Source: Streptomyces sp. NBC_01471 (GTDB taxonomy: Bacteria > Actinomycetota > Actinomycetes > Streptomycetales > Streptomycetaceae). From it: a DNA stretch of 64,000 nucleotides. Location: positions 2,893,001 to 2,957,000 of the forward strand of contig NZ_CP109450.1 in the NCBI RefSeq assembly GCF_041438865.1, read 5' to 3'. The stretch's first letter is position 1. Each line of letters begins with the position of its first letter. Position numbers and translations under genes: made by a program. The notes under the pieces were generated by a model that ran no database searches, was not told the origin of the DNA, and worked only from the letters and a program-made list of their open reading frames with translations. Positions 7,669 through 16,168 of the stretch are shown piece by piece.

Positions 7669-10658
7669 CCGCCTGCCCCCATCAGATCGTCGACGTCCGC
7701 GCTCTCAACGCCCCGCCCGCCGTTCCCCAGCCCCACCTCACCGCAACCGCAACCACTCCCCCGGCCGCAACCGCCGTCGCATACGCCGTCTCTTGCACCG
7801 CCGCCACAACTGCCGTCGCTGACACCGCCGTCCGGCCCGTCGGCACGGGGCGGCCCAGCAGACCCCGACTGCCCGCACTCGCCCAGGCCATCGGCACCAG
7901 ATTCACGCCCGCGCAGGCCGACCCCACCGAACCCGCGCCCGTCCCCGGCATCACCACCGGGCCCGCCACCCCCACGATCGCTCCCATCGCCCCTGCCCCA
8001 CCCGTCCGCCGGGCCGTCAGCGGATCCGCCGCTCCCGAGGAGCAGCCTCAGCACCGGCAGGACCGCGTCGGCACCCTCTGCGTCGAGCCCGGCCCCGAAT
8101 CCAGGCGCAGGCTCCTCAGCCCGGCCTGGCCTCCCGCCGGCAACACCACTCGCCCCGCCCTCACCGGCCGCACTTGTGCGCCTGACCAGCTCGCCGAGGG
8201 TGCGGCGTACCCCTGGTTCGTACGCCGAGAACGTACGGCGCAGCAACGGCAACACGTCGGTGAACGCATCCGGCGCCACACCCGCCAGCCACGCGTCGAC
8301 CAGCCCGAGCAACCGCTCGTCGTGCACCAGGAGCGTCCCCGCCCCGGAAGCCCCGCCGACGAAGCCCTCGATCCAGGCGGCCGCGTCGGCGGGCAGTGCA
8401 CCCGGCGACAGGGCGAGGCTCATGAGCCGTGCTGTCTCGCCCTCGGCGAGCCGTCCGTCATCGAGCAGGAGCCGGACGGCCCGCCCACGTATCAGCCCGG
8501 CGACGGAGTCCCGTCCGGACAGTCTGCGCAGCGCCTCGGTCCACCGCTCATGCAGTCCTACGGTGTCCGGCAGCAGTGCCACCGCGGTGTGCACTCCCTC
8601 CAGATGGCCCCGCATCTCATGCGCGCCGTCCGCGTCCAGTCCCGTACAGGCCGGCGGCAGGCCGACACAGATCCGCTCGGCCAGGCCCACGGCGACCTCG
8701 CCGAGCGCCGCCGTGCCGGTGGAGCGCACATCGCCGTACCGCAGCGAACGGGCCAGCGCGGGCAGTGCGCCTGCGAGATGGCCGACGTCGGTGTCGAGTG
8801 CGGCGCGATCGGCGAGAGCCCGCATCACCACGGGGAGCGCATCGGGCAGTTCGGCCAGCAGGCACTGCTCAGCGAGTGCGGTGACGGAGGCGAGCGCGGT
8901 GGCGGACACGGCCTCCGACTCGGCTCTGGCGGTGGCGGCGGAGAGCACGGTCGTCCCCCACATCCCGGCCTCCGCGACCCGCAGGGCAAGCTCCGGCTCC
9001 CAGCTGAGCCGCCAGCTCTCCCGGAAGGTGCCCGTACTCACCCGGCCCCGACCGGGCTCACCCCACCCGACCCCGAGAAGCCGCAACCGGTGCAGCAGCC
9101 GCGACCGTGCGGCGTCGGTCTCCTTGCGCAGGTCGAGGTCCAGATCCCGTTCCACGGCTTCCGGCCGCAGCCGCAGCGTGCGCTGGGCCCGGGTCAGATC
9201 ACGCTGGAGCGGCACGGCAGGGGCGGCGTCCGGCACCTCTCCGAGCACCTCGCCGACGACAAGCCGGTCCTGGACGAGCATGAGCGGTACGTCGGAGCCT
9301 TCGCACATCACCGCCCGCACGGCATCGGTCGTCTCCGTCAGCCCGGGCAGCGGGCGCCCGCGCAGGGCGGCCAGCGTCGCCGCGAGCCTCACTGCTTCGA
9401 TGACATGGGCGGAGGAGACCATCCGGTCCTCGTCCCGCAGCAGCCGCGCGACCTTGGTCATCCAGCGTTCGACAGGGCGGTCTTCGGCACTGAACAGGTG
9501 CCCGTACCAGCCGGGGGACTCGATACCGGCGCCGTATCCGCTGTACCGGGCGAGCCTCCGGTGTGTCCAGGGCACCCAGGTCATCTCGGCCTTCACCTTG
9601 GGCAGCGACTTGAGCAGGGCGCGGTCGGCCGCGACGGTGGTCTTCACGGCCAGGGCAGGGACGTGCCAGGCGCCGCAGACAACCGCCACCGGGCCGTCGA
9701 ACTCCTTCCGGGCCGAACGAAGCTGGATCCGCATGTAGGCCTCACGGACCCGGTCCCGGGGAAAGCCTGCGTCGCCGTATGTCTCGCGCAGAGCCGCCAT
9801 GGCGTCGGAGAGTGCGGCGAATGGCGCGAGGGGGTTCGTCACCGAGACGGAACCACCGGGAACGCCGGAGCCGCCGGAGCCGCCGGAGCCACGGTGCTCC
9901 ACGACGTCCTCCCACCAGCGCTCGGCGTCGTCGTACCCGGCGGTTTCGGCCAGGACGCCGATCGGGTCGATCCGCACCGCAGCAGAGGCGTCCCGGGCTT
10001 CGCTTTCAGCGGGGACGCCGGTGCCGGGCCCCCTGCCGTCCTGTTCAACCCCGCCGGGCCCACTGTCACCGCCGCATTCAGCCTCGCCCTCCGCTCCCTC
10101 CCCGGATACCTCAGGGAATCGCTCCGCAGGGTCCTCATCGGCCATGGCAAGAGAGTGCGCCGCAGGCAGATCGATGAATCGGACCGGCACCCCATGGCGC
10201 TGCGCCCAGCGGATCGCCACCCACTCCGGAGAGAACTCCGCGAGTGGCCAGAATGCCGCCCGGCCCGGATCGCCCACCACATGGGCGAGCAGCGCGACCG
10301 GTGGCCTCATCTGCGCGTCGGCTGCGAGCGGTAGCAAGGCATCGCCCTCGGGTGGCCCCTCGATCAGCACCGCATCGGGCACCACGGCGTCCAGCGCGGC
10401 CAGCACCGCGCGGGCCGAGCCGGGACCGTGGTGCCGGACGCCGAGCAGCAGCGGGTCGGCCGCCGACGCAGAGTGCGTGGCCGGTGCGGACGGTGTGGCA
10501 TGCGCCGGGGTGACGCCCTCCCCGGCGGGGGCGGGCCGGCCAGTTGGTACGCACTGACCGGTTCGGACGAACTGGCCGGCTGAGGCGGGCCGGCCGGCTG
10601 GGACGGGCTGCCGCACCGAGGACACCTCGGATACGGAACAGGCCGTGTATCCGGTCAT
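7665..10658 (-). CDS. DUF5682 family protein, large
   Basis: This encodes 997 residues. After a Pro/Ala-rich start of about 65 residues comes LLGVRHHGPGSARAVLAAL, then VLIEGPPEGDALLPL; near residue 330 is VVCGAWHVPAL. The conserved His residues near these Gly-rich turns recall ChaN/TraB/erythromycin-esterase-like folds, but that link is my inference. The centre is a long helical region. The last 150 residues are extremely Gly/Asp-rich and end with a Cys cluster (DGSCGGG, VCDGGCGRGSGCGCG), which may bind metal or be disordered. ATGA overlaps at both ends tie it to the MoxR and VWA genes. The biochemical function is unknown. Confidence 0.85.
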   Translation of the reverse strand: MTGYTACSVSEVSSVRQPVPAGRPASAGQFVRTGQCVPTGRPAPAGEGVTPAHATPSAPATHSASAADPLLLGVRHHGPGSARAVLAALDAVVPDAVLIEGPPEGDALLPLAADAQMRPPVALLAHVVGDPGRAAFWPLAEFSPEWVAIRWAQRHGVPVRFIDLPAAHSLAMADEDPAERFPEVSGEGAEGEAECGGDSGPGGVEQDGRGPGTGVPAESEARDASAAVRIDPIGVLAETAGYDDAERWWEDVVEHRGSGGSGGSGVPGGSVSVTNPLAPFAALSDAMAALRETYGDAGFPRDRVREAYMRIQLRSARKEFDGPVAVVCGAWHVPALAVKTTVAADRALLKSLPKVKAEMTWVPWTHRRLARYSGYGAGIESPGWYGHLFSAEDRPVERWMTKVARLLRDEDRMVSSAHVIEAVRLAATLAALRGRPLPGLTETTDAVRAVMCEGSDVPLMLVQDRLVVGEVLGEVPDAAPAVPLQRDLTRAQRTLRLRPEAVERDLDLDLRKETDAARSRLLHRLRLLGVGWGEPGRGRVSTGTFRESWRLSWEPELALRVAEAGMWGTTVLSAATARAESEAVSATALASVTALAEQCLLAELPDALPVVMRALADRAALDTDVGHLAGALPALARSLRYGDVRSTGTAALGEVAVGLAERICVGLPPACTGLDADGAHEMRGHLEGVHTAVALLPDTVGLHERWTEALRRLSGRDSVAGLIRGRAVRLLLDDGRLAEGETARLMSLALSPGALPADAAAWIEGFVGGASGAGTLLVHDERLLGLVDAWLAGVAPDAFTDVLPLLRRTFSAYEPGVRRTLGELVRRTSAAGEGGASGVAGGRPGRAEEPAPGFGAGLDAEGADAVLPVLRLLLGSGGSADGPADGWGRGDGSDRGGGGPGGDAGDGRGFGGVGLRGRESGADGLGECGQSGSAGPPRADGPDGGVSDGSCGGGARDGVCDGGCGRGSGCGCGEVGLGNGGRGVESADVDDLMGAGG

Positions 10659-11758
10659 ACCGAAACCTCCCGGCAGGCCCGGTAGAAGTCCTTCCAGCCG
10701 TCCCGTTCCCGCACCACGGTCTCCAGATACTCCTGCCAGATCACCCGGTCGGCCGCCGGATCGCGGACGACCGCGCCCAGCAGGCCGGCGGCGACGTCGG
10801 CCGACCGGAGCACCCCGTCGCCGAAGTGCGCTGCGAGGGCGAGCCCGTTGGTGACGACGGAGATCGCCTCGGCGGTGGAGAGCGTGCCCGAAGGGGACTT
10901 GACCTTGGTCCGCCCGTCGGTGGTGACCCCGCCGCGCAACTCACGGAAGACGGTCACCACCCGGCGGATCTCGTCCATGCCTTCGGGCGCGGCGGGGAGA
11001 TCGAGCGAACGGCCGATCTGATCGACGCGCCGGGAGACGATGTCGACCTCCGCATCGGCGGAGGAAGGCAGTGGCAGAACCACAGTGTTGAAGCGCCGGC
11101 GCAGCGCACTGGACAGCTCATTGACCCCGCGGTCACGGTCGTTGGCCGTGGCGATCAGATTGAATCCGCGAACCGCCTGCGTCTCCTGGCCCAGCTCGGG
11201 AATGGGCAGCGTCTTCTCGGAGAGGATCGTGATCAGGGTGTCCTGCACGTCGGCGGGGATCCGGGTCAGTTCCTCCACCCGCGCGGTCATGCCGTCCGCC
11301 ATGGCCCGCATGACGGGGCTGGGCACCAGGGCGTCACGGCTGGGCCCGCGGGCCAGCAACTGTGCGTAGTTCCAGCCGTATCTGATCGCTTCCTCGGGTG
11401 TCCCGGCCGTGCCCTGGACGAGCAGGGTGGAGTCGCCGCTCACGGCCGCCGCGAGGTGTTCGGAGACCCAGGTCTTGGCGGTGCCGGGAACACCGAGCAG
11501 AAGCAGCGCACGGTCGGTCGCGAGGGTGGTGACGGCGACTTCGACGATGCGGCGCGGTCCGACGTATTTGGGGGTGATCACCGTGCCGTCGGGCAGCGTG
11601 CCGCCCTGGAGGTAGGTGGCCACGGCCCACGGCGAGAGCTTCCAGCGCTCGGGGCGCGGACGGTCGTCCGCAGCGGCAAGTGCCGTGAGCTCGTGGGCGA
11701 ATGCGTCCTCGGCGTGCGGCCTCAGAACCTCTGCACCGGTGTTCTCGGACGTGGTCAT
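10655..11758 (-). CDS. MoxR-family AAA+ ATPase
   Basis: This encodes 367 residues. Walker A is GVPGTAKT (residues 89-96), followed by AVSGDSTLLVQGTAGTPEEA. The pre-sensor region carries NLIATANDRDRGVNELSSALRRRF, the usual sensor-1 and arginine region of MoxR-type AAA+ proteins. Such ATPases remodel partner proteins, commonly with a VWA adaptor, here encoded two genes downstream. ATG 11758 is preceded by GGAGGGG at a good distance. It heads the minus-strand arm (MoxR-DUF5682-VWA). Its promoter lies in the inverted repeat at 11808-11858 and has a PafBC-type -35 with a weaker -10. Confidence 0.93.
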   Translation of the reverse strand: MTTSENTGAEVLRPHAEDAFAHELTALAAADDRPRPERWKLSPWAVATYLQGGTLPDGTVITPKYVGPRRIVEVAVTTLATDRALLLLGVPGTAKTWVSEHLAAAVSGDSTLLVQGTAGTPEEAIRYGWNYAQLLARGPSRDALVPSPVMRAMADGMTARVEELTRIPADVQDTLITILSEKTLPIPELGQETQAVRGFNLIATANDRDRGVNELSSALRRRFNTVVLPLPSSADAEVDIVSRRVDQIGRSLDLPAAPEGMDEIRRVVTVFRELRGGVTTDGRTKVKSPSGTLSTAEAISVVTNGLALAAHFGDGVLRSADVAAGLLGAVVRDPAADRVIWQEYLETVVRERDGWKDFYRACREVSV

Positions 11759-11796
11759 GGATCCCCCTCCAGATCGCTCGGCCGGATGTGGTTCCC

Positions 11797-11822
11797 ACCG
11801 TGCACCATGCCACTGACAATCG
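11797..11822 (-). promoter_or_regulatory. PafBC/RecA-NDp-like promoter for the MoxR operon
   Basis: On the minus strand TTGTCAGTGGC (11819-11809) is followed six bases later by CACGGT, one base off TANNNT. It would place the transcript start near 11790, leaving a leader of about 30 bases with a ribosome binding site. The arm is the exact mirror image of the plus-strand promoter. The motif was defined for the RecA-independent DNA-damage promoters of Mycobacterium and for Streptomyces recA. Confidence 0.65.
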
Positions 11823-11843
11823 ACCGTCTTCGCAGCTCAGAGC

Positions 11844-11869
11844 CGATTGTCAGTGGCAGCACCTACCTT
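11844..11869 (+). promoter_or_regulatory. PafBC/RecA-NDp promoter for the SWIM gene
   Basis: TTGTCAGTGGC (11847-11857), six bases, then TACCTT (11864-11869) match the consensus TTGTCAGTGGC-N6-TANNNT at every specified base. Transcription should begin about 7 bases later, at the ATG 11877, giving a leaderless mRNA. With the minus-strand arm it forms a perfect 15-bp inverted repeat (11808-11822, 11844-11858) with a 21-base centre. Confidence 0.8.
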
Positions 11870-11876
11870 CGGAGCC

Positions 11877-13268
11877 ATGAATCAGCAGGGGGTTGGGCAG
11901 GGGGCCGAGCAGGGGGTGCGCTGGTCTGCGGACCAGGTGCTGGCACTGGCCCCTGACGCAGCGTCACGCAAGGCGGGGAGCAGGCTCGGGGGCTCGTCCG
12001 GGTCATGGTCGGAAGGGGGGTGGTCGGGCGGGTTCGGCGCCGTGTGGGGGCTGTGCAGCGGAAGCGGCAGCAAGCCGTACCGGACTGTCGTCGACACCGC
12101 GAGGGTGGCCTACAAGTGCAGTTGTCCCAGCCGGAAGTTCCCGTGCAAGCACGCGATGGGTCTGCTGCTGCTCTGGGCGGCCGCGGACGAGGCAGTGAAG
12201 GAAACACCGGCGCCACCGGAGTGGGCCGCCGAGTGGCTCGAAGGCCGCCGGGCCATTCGGCCCGAGGCCCGTTCCCCGGCCGGTCCGGGTTCCGGCTCCG
12301 GGAAGACGGCGGATCCGGAAGCGGCCGGACGGCGGGCGGCACGCCGGGCCGAGCGGGTCACCGCGGGCGCCACGGAGCTGGAACAGCGCCTCGATGACCT
12401 GCTGCGGAGTGGACTGGCCGGGGCGGAGCAGTCGGGGTACGCGCTGTGGGAGGAGACCGCTGCCCGCATGGTCGACGCACAGGCTCCTGGACTGGCTTCC
12501 CGGGTGCGGGAGTTGGGGGCCATACCGTCGTCCGGCCAGGGATGGCCGGCCCGGCTGCTGGAGGAGTGCGCGATGCTGCACCTGCTGGACAGGGCCTGGC
12601 TCGGCCGTGAGCGGTTGCCGGAGGCACTGGCAACAACGGTCCGTAGCCGTGTGGGCCTGCCCGTATCAGCCGAGGGCCCGCCGGTCCGGGACAGGTGGTT
12701 GGTCCTCTCGCAGCAGGACTCCGCAGAGGGGAAACTCACCACCCGCCGCATCTGGTTGTACGGGAGCAGATCGGGGCGCACCGCACAGCTGCTGGACTTC
12801 GGCGCGGCGGGCCGAGCGCCGGAGACGGCTCTGCCCGTGGGGCGGACGCTGGATGCGGACCTGATGCCGTATCCGGGGTCCGGTCAGCTACGGGCCGCGC
12901 TGGGCGAGCGGTTCGGCCCTCCGGAACGATCGGACGGCCCGCCGGAGGGGATATCAACCGGCGCCGCCCTCAGTGCGTACGGGCAGGCCCTGCGCGCCGA
13001 CCCGTGGCTCGGTTCCTGGCCGGCGACCCTGTCCTCCGTCATACCGGTGCCCGGTGCCGGCGGAGGCAGCGGCTGGCAACTGGCCGACGCCGAGGGAGGT
13101 TCCGCCCTGCCCATCACGCCGGACGCGTCGGCCAGGACCGGACTGTGGAGGCTCACCGCGCTCTCCGGTGGGAGCCCGGTCACCGTATTCGGTGAGTGCG
13201 GGCACCGGGGGTTCACCCCGCTCACGGCTTGGACGCCGGGCGGGACCGAAGCCGTGCCGCTGACCTGA
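11877..13268 (+). CDS. SWIM zinc-finger protein
   Basis: This encodes 463 residues. The SWIM motif C-x-C-x6-C-x-H is at Cys81, Cys83, Cys90 and His92 (YKCSCPSRKFPCKHAMGL), a zinc-binding module thought to bind DNA or protein. An N-terminal region rich in Gly/Ser/Trp precedes it; the long C-terminal part is of unknown fold. ATG 11877 was chosen because it gives a natural N-terminus (MNQQGVGQ) and lies 7 bases after the -10 of the DNA-damage promoter; GGAG is too close to act as a binding site, so translation is probably leaderless. It heads the plus-strand arm and faces the MoxR ATPase gene. SWIM proteins commonly accompany MoxR/VWA gene sets in actinomycetes. Confidence 0.88.
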   Translation: MNQQGVGQGAEQGVRWSADQVLALAPDAASRKAGSRLGGSSGSWSEGGWSGGFGAVWGLCSGSGSKPYRTVVDTARVAYKCSCPSRKFPCKHAMGLLLLWAAADEAVKETPAPPEWAAEWLEGRRAIRPEARSPAGPGSGSGKTADPEAAGRRAARRAERVTAGATELEQRLDDLLRSGLAGAEQSGYALWEETAARMVDAQAPGLASRVRELGAIPSSGQGWPARLLEECAMLHLLDRAWLGRERLPEALATTVRSRVGLPVSAEGPPVRDRWLVLSQQDSAEGKLTTRRIWLYGSRSGRTAQLLDFGAAGRAPETALPVGRTLDADLMPYPGSGQLRAALGERFGPPERSDGPPEGISTGAALSAYGQALRADPWLGSWPATLSSVIPVPGAGGGSGWQLADAEGGSALPITPDASARTGLWRLTALSGGSPVTVFGECGHRGFTPLTAWTPGGTEAVPLT

Positions 13269-13270
13269 CC

Positions 13271-13356
13271 AGGTCAGACCTGGCCCGGCCCGAGCAGATC
13301 TGGCCTGGCCTGGCCTGAGCAGACCTGGCCTGGCCCGGCCTGAGCAGACCTGGCTG
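13271..13356. repeat. Imperfect direct repeats between SWIM and DUF5691 genes
   Basis: Three imperfect copies of a unit of about 27 bases built on GAGCAGACCTGGCCTGGCC fill the gap after the SWIM stop. They may serve as spacer or transcript-folding sequence; no regulator is suggested. Confidence 0.6.
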
Positions 13357-13440
13357 GCCCCGGGGATGCTGCCCAAGGCAATCCCACCACGCTCACCTCC
13401 ACCTTTACGCTCACGCATTTCTCGCTCACGGAGGGAACCT

Positions 13441-15027
13441 ATGACCAGCACCCGCACCACTGCCTGGGAAGAGCTCGTCACCTCGGCTCTGCTCGGTACC
13501 GACCGCAGGCCGGCGCCGGCCGGAGACCTGCCACTCCTGGACGCGGCCGCCCTGCACACCGTGCGGCGCAGGGCAGGGCTGCTTCCCGCTGCCGCAGCAG
13601 TGCCACCCTCTCCGGCTCCGGATGATCCCCGGCCCGAGCCGCCCGAGCCGGCCAGGCGAAGGCTGGCTCAATTGCTGGCCGACCGGTCCGGGCCTCCGGG
13701 CTCCGGCGGACGGCGCGGCGCGGCACCCGATCTCACCGAACTTCTGCCCCAGTGGCTGGCGGCAGCTCTCCGGCATGGCTACCGGGCGCCGGCCTCGCAG
13801 CTGGACGCACTGCTCGACGCGGCGCGGGCGCGTACGGATCTGCGGCCGCAGGCACTCGCGTTCGCCGGGGCGCGCGGATTGTGGCTCGCCCGGCTCAACC
13901 CTGCGTGGAAGTTCGCACTGCGGAGCACGCCGGGCGGTACGGCACTGCCCGCTTCCATGGAAGGCGTCCAGAGCCTCTGGGAGGAAGGCCTCTTCGCCGA
14001 ACGCGTGGCACTCCTCACCGCCGTACGGGCAGCTGCGCCGGCAACCGGGATCGATCTGCTCGCCACCACGTGGTCGACGGAGCGGGCCGAGGACCGCCTG
14101 ATGTTCCTCGACTCGTTGCGCACCGGACTGACCGATGGGGACGAGCCCTTCCTGGAACGGGCCCTGGCCGACCGGAGCCGCAATGTCCGCTCCACCGCGG
14201 CCGAACTGCTCTCCGCGCTGCCCACGTCCGCGCTGGCCGGGCGGATGGCCGTCCGCGCGATGACGTGCGTCAGTCTGGACCTGTCCGAGGACCAGGTGCG
14301 GATATCGGTCGAAGCGCCGCACGAGTGCGATGCGGCGATGCAGCGCGACGGAGTATCCGCGGTGCCACCGGCCGGACGGGGCGAGCGGTCCTGGTGGCTG
14401 GGCCAGCTCGTGGAAGCGGCTCCGCTCGGGGTCTGGACCGGCAGGCTGAGGGGCTGCACGCCCGACCGGATCGTCGCGCTGCCGGTGGCGGACGGCTGGG
14501 GCGAGGAACTGCACTCCGCGTGGTGCCGGGCCGCGGTGCGGCAGCAGGACACCGAATGGTCGCGCGCACTACTCTCGGGCCCCGGCACGACGTCCCTCGC
14601 CGAGCGCGCCAAGTTGCTGGCCGCACTGCCGGAGGACGAACGGGCCCGCTGGGTAGCCGAGTTCATCGCCGGGAATGGCTTGTCGGAGGCGTTCCAGCTG
14701 CTGGCCATATGCGACGTCCCCTGGGCAGAGCCACTGGGCCGGGCCGTGGTGGACGCTCTGGAGATCGCGCGGGATGCGGGCAGCTACCCCTGGAGCTTCA
14801 GCGGCGTCATGGGACTGGCCGAACGGTGCCTGGACCCCGCGGAAGCACCACGCATCGAGGTCCTCACCGCGATACCGGACGAAACGGAGGGGGCGTCGCC
14901 GGGGGCGGGAGGCTACTGGGCGGAGGCATTCCAGCGGCTGGTGTCTACGTTGAGGCTACGGGCGGCGATGGCCGCAGAACTGGCGGACGAGTCGGACTGG
15001 GGAGAGGCAGTGGAACAGCCGGCGTGA
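13441..15027 (+). CDS. DUF5691 family protein, helical-repeat type
   Basis: This encodes 528 residues, from ATG 13441 with GGAGGG 5 bases before it. The N-terminus, MTSTRTTAWEELVTSALLGTDRR, is the conserved opening of DUF5691. The protein is rich in Ala/Leu/Arg helices; the segment around residues 215-270 (DEPFLERALADRSRNVRSTAAELLSALP) looks like a HEAT-type repeat, which suggests a protein-binding scaffold. There are no membrane segments and no catalytic motif I can name. It is the second gene of the plus-strand arm, about 170 bases after the SWIM gene, and ends before a strong hairpin. Function unknown; its partners are inferred from synteny. Confidence 0.85.
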   Translation: MTSTRTTAWEELVTSALLGTDRRPAPAGDLPLLDAAALHTVRRRAGLLPAAAAVPPSPAPDDPRPEPPEPARRRLAQLLADRSGPPGSGGRRGAAPDLTELLPQWLAAALRHGYRAPASQLDALLDAARARTDLRPQALAFAGARGLWLARLNPAWKFALRSTPGGTALPASMEGVQSLWEEGLFAERVALLTAVRAAAPATGIDLLATTWSTERAEDRLMFLDSLRTGLTDGDEPFLERALADRSRNVRSTAAELLSALPTSALAGRMAVRAMTCVSLDLSEDQVRISVEAPHECDAAMQRDGVSAVPPAGRGERSWWLGQLVEAAPLGVWTGRLRGCTPDRIVALPVADGWGEELHSAWCRAAVRQQDTEWSRALLSGPGTTSLAERAKLLAALPEDERARWVAEFIAGNGLSEAFQLLAICDVPWAEPLGRAVVDALEIARDAGSYPWSFSGVMGLAERCLDPAEAPRIEVLTAIPDETEGASPGAGGYWAEAFQRLVSTLRLRAAMAAELADESDWGEAVEQPA

Positions 15028-15080
15028 TGCGGAGCAACCGGTTCACCAACGGCCCCGCAGGTGTACAGCCCGGATATGCC

Positions 15081-15113
15081 GTTGCTTGTTGCGCGCTCCC
15101 CGCAACAAGCAAC
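15081..15113 (+). terminator. Terminator after the SWIM-DUF5691 arm
   Basis: A perfect 13-bp stem, GTTGCTTGTTGCG (15081-15093) and its complement (15101-15113), has a 7-base loop. The following 70 bases are low-complexity repeats of ACAACACGCAAC type with no gene. Confidence 0.75.
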
Positions 15114-15403
15114 GACACAACACGCAACGGCACAACACGCAATGGCGCAGCACGCGACGACATGGCAAGCAACAACGCAGCGCACAAGCGCACGGCTGCA
15201 ACCCCAGCCCGGCGCAGCCGCCAAACACCGTGCACCGGGCAGGCCTTGTGGCTACGGGGGGCCGTTGGCATTGCGGAGCCAGTAAACAGGCGGGCTGCCA
15301 GTAGAGAGGAGAGCCAGTAGGCAGGCCGGTGAGGTGGGATGACCACGAGGCGAGCGGACAAGAGGCGGGGCGACCGGGAAGCGGGGAGCCGGCCGTAGGC
15401 CCG

Positions 15404-15817
15404 TCAGGCGCCCGCGGGCTGGCGTACGTTCGCGTGGACCCAGTCCACGATGGATGTCGTGGTAGCACCCGGGGTGAAGATCTCAGCGACGCCCAGTTGC
15501 TTCAGCGGTGCGATGTCCGCCTCCGGGATGATCCCGCCGCCGAAGACCTTGATGTCCTCCGCGTCGCGCTCCTTCAACAGCTCAAGCACCTTCGCGAAGA
15601 GCGTGTTGTGGGCACCGGACAGGATGGAGAGGCCGATCGCGTCGGCGTCCTCCTGAATGGCCGTACCCACGATCTGTTCGGGCGTCTGGTGGAGGCCGGT
15701 GTAGATGACCTCCATACCAGCATCCCGCAGCGCACGCGCGATGACCTTCGCCCCGCGATCGTGCCCGTCGAGACCCGGCTTGGCGACCACTACGCGGATC
15801 GGACCGACCACACCCAT
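15404..15817 (-). CDS. icmB: Cobalamin-binding small subunit of isobutyryl-CoA mutase
   Basis: This encodes 137 residues, the size of the stand-alone B12-binding subunit IcmB. The signature D-x-H-x-x-G is present as DGHDRG near residue 19, followed by the Rossmann-like pattern [11 protein letters not shown] and VFGGGIIP of methylmalonyl-CoA-mutase C-terminal domains. With a separate large subunit it would interconvert isobutyryl- and butyryl-CoA using adenosylcobalamin. ATG 15817 was chosen over an upstream in-frame start at 15877: GGAGG lies 5 bases before it and [19 protein letters not shown] matches the family start. No large-subunit gene is in the window. It is convergent with the DUF5691 gene. 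Confidence 0.88.
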   Translation of the reverse strand: MGVVGPIRVVVAKPGLDGHDRGAKVIARALRDAGMEVIYTGLHQTPEQIVGTAIQEDADAIGLSILSGAHNTLFAKVLELLKERDAEDIKVFGGGIIPEADIAPLKQLGVAEIFTPGATTTSIVDWVHANVRQPAGA

Positions 15818-15838
15818 CACTGCCTCCATGCACGATGC

Positions 15839-15866
15839 GAACGAACGTGAACGAACGTTATCCACA
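15839..15866. promoter_or_regulatory. ACGAACGT direct repeat and perfect DnaA box upstream of icmB
   Basis: Two ACGAACGT copies (starting 15841 and 15851) are followed directly by TTATCCACA at 15858-15866, a perfect DnaA box. It lies about 40 bases upstream of the icmB start. A single box may be chance. Confidence 0.35.
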
Positions 15867-16168
15867 GCATCCCGCAACCAGCCGTTTCGCGGTGGCCGGG
15901 GAGGGGGAAATCACACATGGGACACATTCACTACGCGTCATACCCTGCGCCGGGCCGGAAATCCGGATGCCGGCTCCACGCAAGGGGTACCAGGGTGCCG
16001 CGTGACGGGAGCCGCAGGCGAGAGCGCCGCATCACCCGTACCATCGGCTGCACGGTGGATGGCACGGAAGCTGACATGTCGGTGATGTCGGCCAGGGACT
16101 CTTCCGTGGCACCCATGAGTGCGTGTGGGGACAAAGTCGCCCCCGTACGCCGTTCGGGAGGTCGCCCC

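Noticed and set aside
5335..9738. A 4.4-kb open plus-strand frame
   Set aside because: It lies opposite the VWA and DUF5682 genes, has no ribosome binding site and encodes Arg/Pro/Ser-rich sequence typical of an antisense shadow in GC-rich DNA.
15114..15190. CAACACGCAAC-type repeats as a CRISPR-like array
   Set aside because: Units are 11-15 bases with no spacers; simple low-complexity sequence.
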